In this document: positions 40,156 through 54,500 of the stretch, piece after piece
How positions within the stretch are numbered: position 1 is the stretch's first letter
How the letters are laid out: each line of letters opens with the position of its first letter
NCBI GenBank assembly: GCA_039105265.1
Contig: JAPFFF010000003.1
Coordinates: 8,936,501 to 9,000,500, forward strand
Direction: 5' to 3'
DNA length: 64,000 nt
Origin: Tritrichomonas musculus
Taxonomy: Eukaryota > Parabasalia > Tritrichomonadida > Tritrichomonadidae
Translations under genes and position numbers: made by a program
The notes under the pieces: model-generated
Databases searched by the model: none
What the model saw: only the letters and a program-made list of their open reading frames with translations
Told to the model about the DNA's origin: nothing

Positions 40156-43100
40156 TTATCTCCCAAACAACAACGATTCTCTTCCAAGCAGCATCGATTC
40201 TCTTCCAAGCAGCATCGATTCTCTTCCAAACAACAACGATTCTCTTCCAAACAACAACGATTCTCTTCCAAACAACAACGATTCTCTTCCAAGTAGCATC
40301 GATTCTCTTCCAAGCAGCATCGATTCTCTTCCAAACAACAACGATTCTCTTCCAAACAACAACGATTCTCTTCCAAACAACAACGATTCTCTTCCAAACA
40401 ACAACGATTCTCTTCCAAACAACAACGATTCTCTTCCAAGCAGCATCGATTCTCTTCCAAGCAGCATCGATTATCTCCTAAACAACAACGATTCTTTTCC
40501 AAGCAGCATCGATTCTCTTCCAAGCAGCATCGATTCTCTTCCAAGCAGCATCGATTCTCTTCCAAGCAGCATCGATTATCTCCCAAACAACAACGATTCT
40601 CTTCCAAGCAGCATCGATTATCTCCCAAACAACAACGATTCTCTTCCAAACAACAACGATTCTCTTCCAAGCAGCATCGATTCTCTTCCAAGCAGCATCG
40701 ATTCTCTTCCAAGCAGCATCGATTCTCTTCCAAACAACAACGATTCTCTTCCAAGCAGCATCGATTCTCTTCCAAACAACAACGATTCTCTTCCAAACAA
40801 CAACGATTCTCTTCCAAGCAGCATCGATTCTCTTCCAAGCAGCATCGATTCTCTTCCAAACAACAACGATTCTCTTCCAAGCAGCATCGATTCTCTTCCA
40901 AGCAGCATCGATTCTCTTCCAAGCAGCATCGATTCTCTTCCAAACAACAACGATTCTCTTCCAAACAACAACGATTCTCTTCCAAACAACAACGATTCTC
41001 TTCCAAACAACAACGATTCTCTTCCAAGCAGCATCGATTCTCTTCCAAGCAGCATCGATTATCTCCCAAACAACAACGATTCTCTTCCAAGCAGCATCGA
41101 TTCTCTTCCAAGCAGCATCGATTCTCTTCCAAGCAGCATCGATTCTCTTCCAAGCAGCATCGATTCTCTTCCAAGCAGCATCGATTCTCTTCCAAGCAGC
41201 ATCGATTCTCTTCCAAACAACAACGATTCTCTTCCAAGCAGCATCGATTCTCTTCCAAGCAGCATCGATTCTCTTCCAAGCAGCATCGATTATCTCCCAA
41301 ACAACAACGATTCTCTTCCAAGCAGCATCGATTCTCTTCCAAGCAGCATCGATTCTCTTCCAAGCAGCATCGATTCTCTTCCAAGCAGCATCGATTCTCT
41401 TCCAAGCAGCATCGATTCTCTTCCAAGCAGCATCGATTCTCTTCCAAACAACAACGATTCTCTTCCAAGCAGCATCGATTCTCTTCCAAGCAGCATCGAT
41501 TCTCTTCCAAGCAGCATCGATTCTCTTCCAAACAACAACGATTCTCTTCCAAACAACAACGATTCTCTTCCAAACAACAACGATTCTCTTCCAAACAACA
41601 ACGATTCTCTTCCAAGCAGCATCGATTCTCTTCCAAGCAGCATCGATTATCTCCCAAACAACAACGATTCTCTTCCAAGCAGCATCGATTCTCTTCCAAG
41701 CAGCATCGATTCTCTTCCAAACAACAACGATTCTCTTCCAAACAACAACGATTCTCTTCCAAACAACAACGATTCTCTTCCAAACAACAACGATTCTCTT
41801 CCAAGCAGCATCGATTCTCTTCCAAGCAGCATCGATTATCTCCCAAACAACAACGATTCTCTTCCAAGCAGCATCGATTCTCTTCCAAGCAGCATCGATT
41901 CTCTTCCAAGCAGCATCGATTCTCTTCCAAGCAGCATCGATTCTCTTCCAAGCAGCATCGATTATCTCCCAAACAACAACGATTCTCTTCCAAGCAGCAT
42001 CGATTCTCTTCCAAACAACAACGATTCTCTTCCAAGCAGCATCGATTCTCTTCCAAGCAGCATCGATTCTCTTCCAAACAACAACGATTCTCTTCCAAGC
42101 AGCATCGATTCTCTTCCAAGCAGCATCGATTCTCTTCCAAACAACAACGATTCTCTTCCAAACAACAACGATTCTCTTCCAAGCAGCATCGATTCTCTTC
42201 CAAGCAGCATCGATTCTCTTCCAAGCAGCATCGATTCTCTTCCAAGCAGCATCGATTCTCTTCCAAACAACAACGATTCTCTTCCAAGCAGCATCGATTC
42301 TCTTCCAAGCAGCATCGATTCTCTTCCAAGCAGCATCGATTCTCTTCCAAACAACAACGATTCTCTTCCAAGCAGCATCGATTATCTCCCAAACAACAAC
42401 GATTCTCTTCCAAGCAGCATCGATTCTCTTCCAAACAACAACGATTCTCTTCCAAACAACAACGATTCTCTTCCAAGCAGCATCGATTCTCTTCCAAGCA
42501 GCATCGATTCTCTTCCAAGCAGCATCGATTCTCTTCCAAACAACAACGATTCTCTTCCAAGCAGCATCGATTCTCTTCCAAGCAGCATCGATTCTCTTCC
42601 AAGCAGCATCGATTCTCTTCCAAACAACAACGATTCTCTTCCAAACAACAACGATTCTCTTCCAAACAACAACGATTCTCTTCCAAACAACAACGATTCT
42701 CTTCCAAGCAGCATCGATTCTCTTCCAAGCAGCATCGATTATCTCCCAAACAACAACGATTCTCTTCCAAGCAGCATCGATTCTCTTCCAAGCAGCATCG
42801 ATTCTCTTCCAAACAACAACGATTCTCTTCCAAACAACAACGATTCTCTTCCAAACAACAACGATTCTCTTCCAAACAACAACGATTCTCTTCCAAGCAG
42901 CATCGATTCTCTTCCAAGCAGCATCGATTATCTCCCAAACAACAACGATTCTCTTCCAAGCAGCATCGATTCTCTTCCAAGCAGCATCGATTCTCTTCCA
43001 AGCAGCATCGATTCTCTTCCAAGCAGCATCGATTCTCTTCCAAGCAGCATCGATTATCTCCCAAACAACAACGATTCTCTTCCAAGCAGCATCGATTCTC

Positions 43101-46100
43101 TTCCAAACAACAACGATTCTCTTCCAAGCAGCATCGATTCTCTTCCAAGCAGCATCGATTCTCTTCCAAACAACAACGATTCTCTTCCAAACAACAACGA
43201 TTCTCTTCCAAGCAGCATCGATTCTCTTCCAAGCAGCATCGATTCTCTTCCAAACAACAACGATTCTCTTCCAAGCAGCATCGATTCTCTTCCAAACAAC
43301 AACGATTCTCTTCCAAACAACAACGATTCTCTTCCAAGCAGCATCGATTCTCTTCCAAGCAGCATCGATTCTCTTCCAAACAACAACGATTCTCTTCCAA
43401 GCAGCATCGATTCTCTTCCAAGCAGCATCGATTCTCTTCCAAGCAGCATCGATTATCTCCCAAACAACAACGATTCTCTTCCAAGCAGCATCGATTCTCT
43501 TCCAAGCAGCATCGATTCTCTTCCAAGCAGCATCGATTCTCTTCCAAACAACAACGATTCTCTTCCAAACAACAACGATTCTCTTCCAAACAACAACGAT
43601 TCTCTTCCAAACAACAACGATTCTCTTCCAAGCAGCATCGATTCTCTTCCAAACAACAACGATTCTCTTCCAAACAACAACGATTCTCTTCCAAGCAGCA
43701 TCGATTCTCTTCCAAACAACAACGATTCTCTTCCAAACAACAACGATTCTCTTCCAAACAACAACGATTCTCTTCCAAACAACAACGATTCTCTTCCAAA
43801 CAACAACGATTCTCTTCCAAACAACAACGATTCTCTTCCAAACAACAACGATTCTCTTCCAAGCAGCATCGATTCTCTTCCAAACAACAACGATTCTCTT
43901 CCAAGCAGCATCGATTCTCTTCCAAGCAGCATCGATTCTCTTCCAAGCAGCATCGATTCTCTTCCAAACAACAACGATTCTCTTCCAAGCAGCATCGATT
44001 ATCTCCCAAACAACAACGATTCTCTTCCAAGCAGCATCGATTCTCTTCCAAACAACAACGATTCTCTTCCAAACAACAACGATTCTCTTCCAAGCAGCAT
44101 CGATTCTCTTCCAAGCAGCATCGATTCTCTTCCAAGCAGCATCGATTCTCTTCCAAACAACAACGATTCTCTTCCAAGCAGCATCGATTCTCTTCCAAGC
44201 AGCATCGATTCTCTTCCAAGCAGCATCGATTCTCTTCCAAACAACAACGATTCTCTTCCAAACAACAACGATTCTCTTCCAAACAACAACGATTCTCTTC
44301 CAAACAACAACGATTCTCTTCCAAGCAGCATCGATTCTCTTCCAAGCAGCATCGATTATCTCCCAAACAACAACGATTCTCTTCCAAGCAGCATCGATTC
44401 TCTTCCAAGCAGCATCGATTCTCTTCCAAACAACAACGATTCTCTTCCAAACAACAACGATTCTCTTCCAAACAACAACGATTCTCTTCCAAGTAGCATC
44501 GATTCTCTTCCAAGCAGCATCGATTCTCTTCCAAACAACAACGATTCTCTTCCAAACAACAACGATTCTCTTCCAAACAACAACGATTCTCTTCCAAACA
44601 ACAACGATTCTCTTCCAAACAACAACGATTCTCTTCCAAGCAGCATCGATTCTCTTCCAAGCAGCATCGATTATCTCCTAAACAACAACGATTCTCTTCC
44701 AAGCAGCATCGATTCTCTTCCAAGCAGCATCGATTCTCTTCCAAGCAGCATCGATTCTCTTCCAAGCAGCATCGATTATCTCCCAAACAACAACGATTCT
44801 CTTCCAAGCAGCATCGATTATCTCCCAAACAACAACGATTCTCTTCCAAACAACAACGATTCTCTTCCAAGCAGCATCGATTCTCTTCCAAGCAGCATCG
44901 ATTCTCTTCCAAGCAGCATCGATTCTCTTCCAAACAACAACGATTCTCTTCCAAGCAGCATCGATTCTCTTCCAAACAACAACGATTCTCTTCCAAACAA
45001 CAACGATTCTCTTCCAAGCAGCATCGATTCTCTTCCAAGCAGCATCGATTCTCTTCCAAACAACAACGATTCTCTTCCAAGCAGCATCGATTCTCTTCCA
45101 AGCAGCATCGATTCTCTTCCAAGCAGCATCGATTCTCTTCCAAACAACAACGATTCTCTTCCAAACAACAACGATTCTCTTCCAAACAACAACGATTCTC
45201 TTCCAAACAACAACGATTCTCTTCCAAGCAGCATCGATTCTCTTCCAAGCAGCATCGATTATCTCCCAAACAACAACGATTCTCTTCCAAGCAGCATCGA
45301 TTCTCTTCCAAGCAGCATCGATTCTCTTCCAAGCAGCATCGATTCTCTTCCAAGCAGCATCGATTCTCTTCCAAGCAGCATCGATTCTCTTCCAAGCAGC
45401 ATCGATTCTCTTCCAAACAACAACGATTCTCTTCCAAGCAGCATCGATTCTCTTCCAAGCAGCATCGATTCTCTTCCAAGCAGCATCGATTATCTCCCAA
45501 ACAACAACGATTCTCTTCCAAGCAGCATCGATTCTCTTCCAAGCAGCATCGATTCTCTTCCAAGCAGCATCGATTCTCTTCCAAGCAGCATCGATTCTCT
45601 TCCAAGCAGCATCGATTCTCTTCCAAGCAGCATCGATTCTCTTCCAAACAACAACGATTCTCTTCCAAGCAGCATCGATTCTCTTCCAAGCAGCATCGAT
45701 TCTCTTCCAAGCAGCATCGATTCTCTTCCAAACAACAACGATTCTCTTCCAAACAACAACGATTCTCTTCCAAACAACAACGATTCTCTTCCAAACAACA
45801 ACGATTCTCTTCCAAGCAGCATCGATTCTCTTCCAAGCAGCATCGATTATCTCCCAAACAACAACGATTCTCTTCCAAGCAGCATCGATTCTCTTCCAAG
45901 CAGCATCGATTCTCTTCCAAACAACAACGATTCTCTTCCAAACAACAACGATTCTCTTCCAAACAACAACGATTCTCTTCCAAACAACAACGATTCTCTT
46001 CCAAGCAGCATCGATTCTCTTCCAAGCAGCATCGATTATCTCCCAAACAACAACGATTCTCTTCCAAGCAGCATCGATTCTCTTCCAAGCAGCATCGATT

Positions 46101-48510
46101 CTCTTCCAAGCAGCATCGATTCTCTTCCAAGCAGCATCGATTCTCTTCCAAGCAGCATCGATTATCTCCCAAACAACAACGATTCTCTTCCAAGCAGCAT
46201 CGATTCTCTTCCAAACAACAACGATTCTCTTCCAAGCAGCATCGATTCTCTTCCAAGCAGCATCGATTCTCTTCCAAACAACAACGATTCTCTTCCAAAC
46301 AACAACGATTCTCTTCCAAGCAGCATCGATTCTCTTCCAAGCAGCATCGATTCTCTTCCAAACAACAACGATTCTCTTCCAAACAACAACGATTCTCTTC
46401 CAAGCAGCATCGATTCTCTTCCAAGCAGCATCGATTCTCTTCCAAGCAGCATCGATTCTCTTCCAAGCAGCATCGATTCTCTTCCAAACAACAACGATTC
46501 TCTTCCAAGCAGCATCGATTCTCTTCCAAGCAGCATCGATTCTCTTCCAAGCAGCATCGATTCTCTTCCAAACAACAACGATTCTCTTCCAAGCAGCATC
46601 GATTATCTCCCAAACAACAACGATTCTCTTCCAAGCAGCATCGATTCTCTTCCAAACAACAACGATTCTCTTCCAAACAACAACGATTCTCTTCCAAGCA
46701 GCATCGATTCTCTTCCAAGCAGCATCGATTCTCTTCCAAGCAGCATCGATTCTCTTCCAAACAACAACGATTCTCTTCCAAGCAGCATCGATTCTCTTCC
46801 AAGCAGCATCGATTCTCTTCCAAGCAGCATCGATTCTCTTCCAAACAACAACGATTCTCTTCCAAACAACAACGATTCTCTTCCAAACAACAACGATTCT
46901 CTTCCAAACAACAACGATTCTCTTCCAAGCAGCATCGATTCTCTTCCAAGCAGCATCGATTATCTCCCAAACAACAACGATTCTCTTCCAAGCAGCATCG
47001 ATTCTCTTCCAAGCAGCATCGATTCTCTTCCAAACAACAACGATTCTCTTCCAAACAACAACGATTCTCTTCCAAACAACAACGATTCTCTTCCAAACAA
47101 CAACGATTCTCTTCCAAGCAGCATCGATTCTCTTCCAAGCAGCATCGATTATCTCCCAAACAACAACGATTCTCTTCCAAGCAGCATCGATTCTCTTCCA
47201 AGCAGCATCGATTCTCTTCCAAGCAGCATCGATTATCTCCCAAACAACAACGATTCTCTTCCAAGCAGCATCGATTCTCTTCCAAACAACAACGATTCTC
47301 TTCCAAGCAGCATCGATTCTCTTCCAAGCAGCATCGATTCTCTTCCAAACAACAACGATTCTCTTCCAAACAACAACGATTCTCTTCCAAGCAGCATCGA
47401 TTCTCTTCCAAGCAGCATCGATTCTCTTCCAAACAACAACGATTCTCTTCCAAGCAGCATCGATTCTCTTCCAAACAACAACGATTCTCTTCCAAACAAC
47501 AACGATTCTCTTCCAAGCAGCATCGATTCTCTTCCAAGCAGCATCGATTCTCTTCCAAACAACAACGATTCTCTTCCAAGCAGCATCGATTCTCTTCCAA
47601 GCAGCATCGATTCTCTTCCAAGCAGCATCGATTATCTCCCAAACAACAACGATTCTCTTCCAAGCAGCATCGATTCTCTTCCAAGCAGCATCGATTCTCT
47701 TCCAAGCAGCATCGATTCTCTTCCAAACAACAACGATTCTCTTCCAAACAACAACGATTCTCTTCCAAACAACAACGATTCTCTTCCAAGCAGCATCGAT
47801 TCTCTTCCAAACAACAACGATTCTCTTCCAAACAACAACGATTCTCTTCCAAGCAGCATCGATTCTCTTCCAAACAACAACGATTCTCTTCCAAACAACA
47901 ACGATTCTCTTCCAAACAACAACGATTCTCTTCCAAACAACAACGATTCTCTTCCAAACAACAACGATTCTCTTCCAAACAACAACGATTCTCTTCCAAA
48001 CAACAACGATTCTCTTCCAAGCAGCATCGATTCTCTTCCAAACAACAACGATTCTCTTTCAAGCAGCATCGATTCTCTTCCAAGCAGCATCGATTCTCTT
48101 CCAAGCAGCATCGATTCTCTTCCAAACAACAACGATTCTCTTCCAAGCAGCATCGATTATCTCCCAAACAACAACGATTCTCTTCCAAGCAGCATCGATT
48201 CTCTTCCAAACAACAACGATTCTCTTCCAAACAACAACGATTCTCTTCCAAGCAGCATCGATTCTCTTCCAAGCAGCATCGATTCTCTTCCAAGCAGCAT
48301 CGATTCTCTTCCAAACAACAACGATTCTCTTCCAAGCAGCATCGATTCTCTTCCAAGCAGCATCGATTCTCTTCCAAGCAGCATCGATTCTCTTCCAAAC
48401 AACAACGATTCTCTTCCAAACAACAACGATTCTCTTCCAAACAACAACGATTCTCTTCCAAACAACAACGATTCTCTTCCAAGCAGCATCGATTCTCTTC
48501 CAAGCAGCAT
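40156..48510. repeat. Tandem higher-order duplication, offset 4200 bp (200 units)
   Basis: Blocks at 40156, 40618, 41059, 41290, 41647 and 41962 match 44356, 44818, 45259, 45490, 45847 and 46162. The offset then shifts to 4221, 4179 and 4158 bp as blocks gain or lose one or two whole units. Length change in whole-unit steps is what unequal exchange or slippage by full units would leave. Confidence 0.85.
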
Positions 48511-51500
48511 CGATTATCTCCCAAACAACAACGATTCTCTTCCAAGCAGCATCGATTCTCTTCCAAACAACAACGATTCTCTTCCAAGCAGCATCGATTC
48601 TCTTCCAAACAACAACGATTCTCTTCCAAGCAGCATCGATTCTCTTCCAAGCAGCATCGATTCTCTTCCAAGCAGCATCGATTCTCTTCCAAACAACAAC
48701 GATTCTCTTCCAAACAACAACGATTCTCTTCCAAACAACAACGATTCTCTTCCAAACAACAACGATTCTCTTCCAAGCAGCATCGATTCTCTTCCAAGCA
48801 GCATCGATTATCTCCCAAACAACAACGATTCTCTTCCAAGCAGCATCGATTCTCTTCCAAGCAGCATCGATTCTCTTCCAAACAACAACGATTCTCTTCC
48901 AAACAACAACGATTCTCTTCCAAACAACAACGATTCTCTTCCAAGTAGCATCGATTCTCTTCCAAGCAGCATCGATTCTCTTCCAAACAACAACGATTCT
49001 CTTCCAAACAACAACGATTCTCTTCCAAACAACAACGATTCTCTTCCAAACAACAACGATTCTCTTCCAAACAACAACGATTCTCTTCCAAGCAGCATCG
49101 ATTCTCTTCCAAGCAGCATCGATTATCTCCTAAACAACAACGATTCTCTTCCAAGCAGCATCGATTCTCTTCCAAGCAGCATCGATTCTCTTCCAAGCAG
49201 CATCGATTCTCTTCCAAGCAGCATCGATTATCTCCCAAACAACAACGATTCTCTTCCAAGCAGCATCGATTCTCTTCCAAACAACAACGATTCTCTTCCA
49301 AGCAGCATCGATTCTCTTCCAAGCAGCATCGATTCTCTTCCAAACAACAACGATTCTCTTCCAAACAACAACGATTCTCTTCCAAGCAGCATCGATTCTC
49401 TTCCAAGCAGCATCGATTCTCTTCCAAACAACAACGATTCTCTTCCAAGCAGCATCGATTCTCTTCCAAACAACAACGATTCTCTTCCAAACAACAACGA
49501 TTCTCTTCCAAGCAGCATCGATTCTCTTCCAAGCAGCATCGATTCTCTTCCAAACAACAACGATTCTCTTCCAAGCAGCATCGATTCTCTTCCAAGCAGC
49601 ATCGATTCTCTTCCAAACAACAACGATTCTCTTCCAAGCAGCATCGATTATCTCCCAAACAACAACGATTCTCTTCCAAGCAGCATCGATTCTCTTCCAA
49701 ACAACAACGATTCTCTTCCAAACAACAACGATTCTCTTCCAAGCAGCATCGATTCTCTTCCAAGCAGCATCGATTCTCTTCCAAGCAGCATCGATTCTCT
49801 TCCAAACAACAACGATTCTCTTCCAAGCAGCATCGATTCTCTTCCAAGCAGCATCGATTCTCTTCCAAGCAGCATCGATTCTCTTCCAAACAACAACGAT
49901 TCTCTTCCAAACAACAACGATTCTCTTCCAAACAACAACGATTCTCTTCCAAACAACAACGATTCTCTTCCAAGCAGCATCGATTCTCTTCCAAGCAGCA
50001 TCGATTATCTCCCAAACAACAACGATTCTCTTCCAAGCAGCATCGATTCTCTTCCAAGCAGCATCGATTCTCTTCCAAACAACAACGATTCTCTTCCAAA
50101 CAACAACGATTCTCTTCCAAACAACAACGATTCTCTTCCAAGTAGCATCGATTCTCTTCCAAGCAGCATCGATTCTCTTCCAAACAACAACGATTCTCTT
50201 CCAAACAACAACGATTCTCTTCCAAACAACAACGATTCTCTTCCAAACAACAACGATTCTCTTCCAAACAACAACGATTCTCTTCCAAGCAGCATCGATT
50301 CTCTTCCAAGCAGCATCGATTATCTCCTAAACAACAACGATTCTCTTCCAAGCAGCATCGATTCTCTTCCAAGCAGCATCGATTCTCTTCCAAGCAGCAT
50401 CGATTCTCTTCCAAGCAGCATCGATTATCTCCCAAACAACAACGATTCTCTTCCAAGCAGCATCGATTATCTCCCAAACAACAACGATTCTCTTCCAAAC
50501 AACAACGATTCTCTTCCAAGCAGCATCGATTCTCTTCCAAGCAGCATCGATTCTCTTCCAAGCAGCATCGATTCTCTTCCAAACAACAACGATTCTCTTC
50601 CAAGCAGCATCGATTCTCTTCCAAACAACAACGATTCTCTTCCAAACAACAACGATTCTCTTCCAAGCAGCATCGATTCTCTTCCAAGCAGCATCGATTC
50701 TCTTCCAAACAACAACGATTCTCTTCCAAGCAGCATCGATTCTCTTCCAAGCAGCATCGATTCTCTTCCAAGCAGCATCGATTCTCTTCCAAACAACAAC
50801 GATTCTCTTCCAAACAACAACGATTCTCTTCCAAACAACAACGATTCTCTTCCAAACAACAACGATTCTCTTCCAAGCAGCATCGATTCTCTTCCAAGCA
50901 GCATCGATTATCTCCCAAACAACAACGATTCTCTTCCAAGCAGCATCGATTCTCTTCCAAGCAGCATCGATTCTCTTCCAAGCAGCATCGATTCTCTTCC
51001 AAGCAGCATCGATTCTCTTCCAAGCAGCATCGATTCTCTTCCAAGCAGCATCGATTCTCTTCCAAACAACAACGATTCTCTTCCAAGCAGCATCGATTCT
51101 CTTCCAAGCAGCATCGATTCTCTTCCAAGCAGCATCGATTCTCTTCCAAACAACAACGATTCTCTTCCAAACAACAACGATTCTCTTCCAAACAACAACG
51201 ATTCTCTTCCAAACAACAACGATTCTCTTCCAAGCAGCATCGATTCTCTTCCAAGCAGCATCGATTATCTCCCAAACAACAACGATTCTCTTCCAAGCAG
51301 CATCGATTCTCTTCCAAACAACAACGATTCTCTTCCAAACAACAACGATTCTCTTCCAAGCAGCATCGATTCTCTTCCAAACAACAACGATTCTCTTCCA
51401 AACAACAACGATTCTCTTCCAAGCAGCATCGATTCTCTTCCAAGCAGCATCGATTCTCTTCCAAACAACAACGATTCTCTTCCAAGCAGCATCGATTCTC

Positions 51501-54500
51501 TTCCAAGCAGCATCGATTCTCTTCCAAGCAGCATCGATTCTCTTCCAAACAACAACGATTCTCTTCCAAACAACAACGATTCTCTTCCAAACAACAACGA
51601 TTCTCTTCCAAACAACAACGATTCTCTTCCAAGCAGCATCGATTCTCTTCCAAACAACAACGATTCTCTTCCAAGCAGCATCGATTCTCTTCCAAACAAC
51701 ATCGATTCTCTTCCAAACAGCATCGATTCTCTTCCAAGCAGCATCGATTCTCTTCCAAGCAGCATCGATTCTCTTCCAAACAACAACGATTCTCTTCCAA
51801 GCAGCATCGATTCTCTTCCAAGCAGCATCGATTCTCTTCCAAGCAGCATCGATTCTCTTCCAAGCAGCATCGATTCTCTTCCAAGCAGCATCGATTCTCT
51901 TCCAAACAACAACGATTCTCTTCCAAGCAGCATCGATTCTCTTCCAAGCAGCATCGATTCTCTTCCAAGCAGCATCGATTCTCTTCCAAACAACAACGAT
52001 TCTCTTCCAAACAACAACGATTCTCTTCCAAACAACAACGATTCTCTTCCAAACAACAACGATTCTCTTCCAAGCAGCATCGATTCTCTTCCAAGCAGCA
52101 TCGATTATCTCCCAAACAACAACGATTCTCTTCCAAGCAGCATCGATTCTCTTCCAAGCAGCATCGATTCTCTTCCAAACAACAACGATTCTCTTCCAAA
52201 CAACAACGATTCTCTTCCAAACAACAACGATTCTCTTCCAAACAACAACGATTCTCTTCCAAGCAGCATCGATTCTCTTCCAAGCAGCATCGATTATCTC
52301 CCAAACAACAACGATTCTCTTCCAAGCAGCATCGATTCTCTTCCAAGCAGCATCGATTCTCTTCCAAGCAGCATCGATTCTCTTCTAAGCAGCATCGATT
52401 CTCTTCCAAGCAGCATCGATTATCTCCCAAACAACAACGATTCTCTTCCAAGCAGCATCGATTCTCTTCCAAACAACAACGATTCTCTTCCAAGCAGCAT
52501 CGATTCTCTTCCAAGCAGCATCGATTCTCTTCCAAACAACAACGATTCTCTTCCAAACAACAACGATTCTCTTCCAAGCAGCATCGATTCTCTTCCAAGC
52601 AGCATCGATTCTCTTCCAAACAACAACGATTCTCTTCCAAGCAGCATCGATTCTCTTCCAAACAACAACGATTCTCTTCCAAACAACAACGATTCTCTTC
52701 CAAGCAGCATCGATTCTCTTCCAAGCAGCATCGATTCTCTTCCAAACAACAACGATTCTCTTCCAAGCAGCATCGATTCTCTTCCAAGCAGCATCGATTC
52801 TCTTCCAAGCAGCATCGATTATCTCCCAAACAACAACGATTCTCTTCCAAGCAGCATCGATTCTCTTCCAAGCAGCATCGATTCTCTTCCAAGCAGCATC
52901 GATTCTCTTCCAAACAACAACGATTCTCTTCCAAACAACAACGATTCTCTTCCAAACAACAACGATTCTCTTCCAAACAACAACGATTCTCTTCCAAGCA
53001 GCATCGATTCTCTTCCAAGCAGCATCGATTCTCTTCCAAACAACAACGATTCTCTTCCAAGCAGCATCGATTCTCTTCCAAGCAGCATCGATTCTCTTCC
53101 AAGCAGCATCGATTCTCTTCCAAGCAGCATCGATTCTCTTCCAAACAACAACGATTCTCTTCCAAACAACAACGATTCTCTTCCAAACAACAACGATTCT
53201 CTTCCAAACAACAACGATTCTCTTCCAAACAACAACGATTCTCTTCCAAACAACAACGATTCTCTTCCAAACAACAACGATTCTCTTCCAAGCAGCATCG
53301 ATTCTCTTCCAAGCAGCATCGATTCTCTTCCAAGCAGCATCGATTCTCTTCCAAACAACAACGATTCTCTTCCAAACAACAACGATTCTCTTCCAAGCAG
53401 CATCGATTCTCTTCCAAACAACAACGATTCTCTTCCAAACAACAACGATTCTCTTCCAAACAACAACGATTCTCTTCCAAACAACAACGATTCTCTTCCA
53501 AGTAGCATCGATTCTCTTCCAAGCAGCATCGATTATCTCCCAAACAACAACGATTCTCTTCCAAGCAGCATCGATTCTCTTCCAAGCAGCATCGATTCTC
53601 TTCCAAACAACAACGATTCTCTTCCAAACAACAACGATTCTCTTCCAAACAACAACGATTCTCTTCCAAACAACAACGATTCTCTTCCAAACAACAACGA
53701 TTCTCTTCCAAACAACAACGATTCTCTTCCAAACAACAACGATTCTCTTCCAAGCAGCATCGATTCTCTTCCAAGCAGCATCGATTCTCTTCCAAACAAC
53801 AACGATTCTCTTCCAAACAACAACGATTCTCTTCCAAACAACAACGATTCTCTTCCAAACAACAACGATTCTCTTCCAAACAACAACGATTCTCTTCCAA
53901 ACAACAACGATTCTCTTCCAAACAACAACGATTCTCTTCCAAGCAGCATCGATTCTCTTCCAAGCAGCATCGATTCTCTTCCAAGCAGCATCGATTCTCT
54001 TCCAAACAACAACGATTCTCTTCCAAGCAGCATCGATTCTCTTCCAAGCAGCATCGATTCTCTTCCAAGCAGCATCGATTCTCTTCCAAACAACAACGAT
54101 TCTCTTCCAAGCAGCATCGATTATCTCCCAAACAACAACGATTCTCTTCCAAGCAGCATCGATTCTCTTCCAAACAACAACGATTCTCTTCCAAACAACA
54201 ACGATTCTCTTCCAAGCAGCATCGATTCTCTTCCAAGCAGCATCGATTCTCTTCCAAGCAGCATCGATTCTCTTCCAAACAACAACGATTCTCTTCCAAG
54301 CAGCATCGATTCTCTTCCAAGCAGCATCGATTCTCTTCCAAGCAGCATCGATTCTCTTCCAAACAACAACGATTCTCTTCCAAACAACAACGATTCTCTT
54401 CCAAACAACAACGATTCTCTTCCAAACAACAACGATTCTCTTCCAAGCAGCATCGATTCTCTTCCAAGCAGCATCGATTATCTCCCAAACAACAACGATT

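Noticed and set aside
36553-40296. Plus-strand frame of 1,247 codons with an ATG, reading RFSSKQQ/RFSSKQH
   Set aside because: It is the plus reading of the array. It ends at the next AAGTAGCAT unit, and the same ATG appears wherever the linked trio was copied. Only the repeat peptide is encoded.
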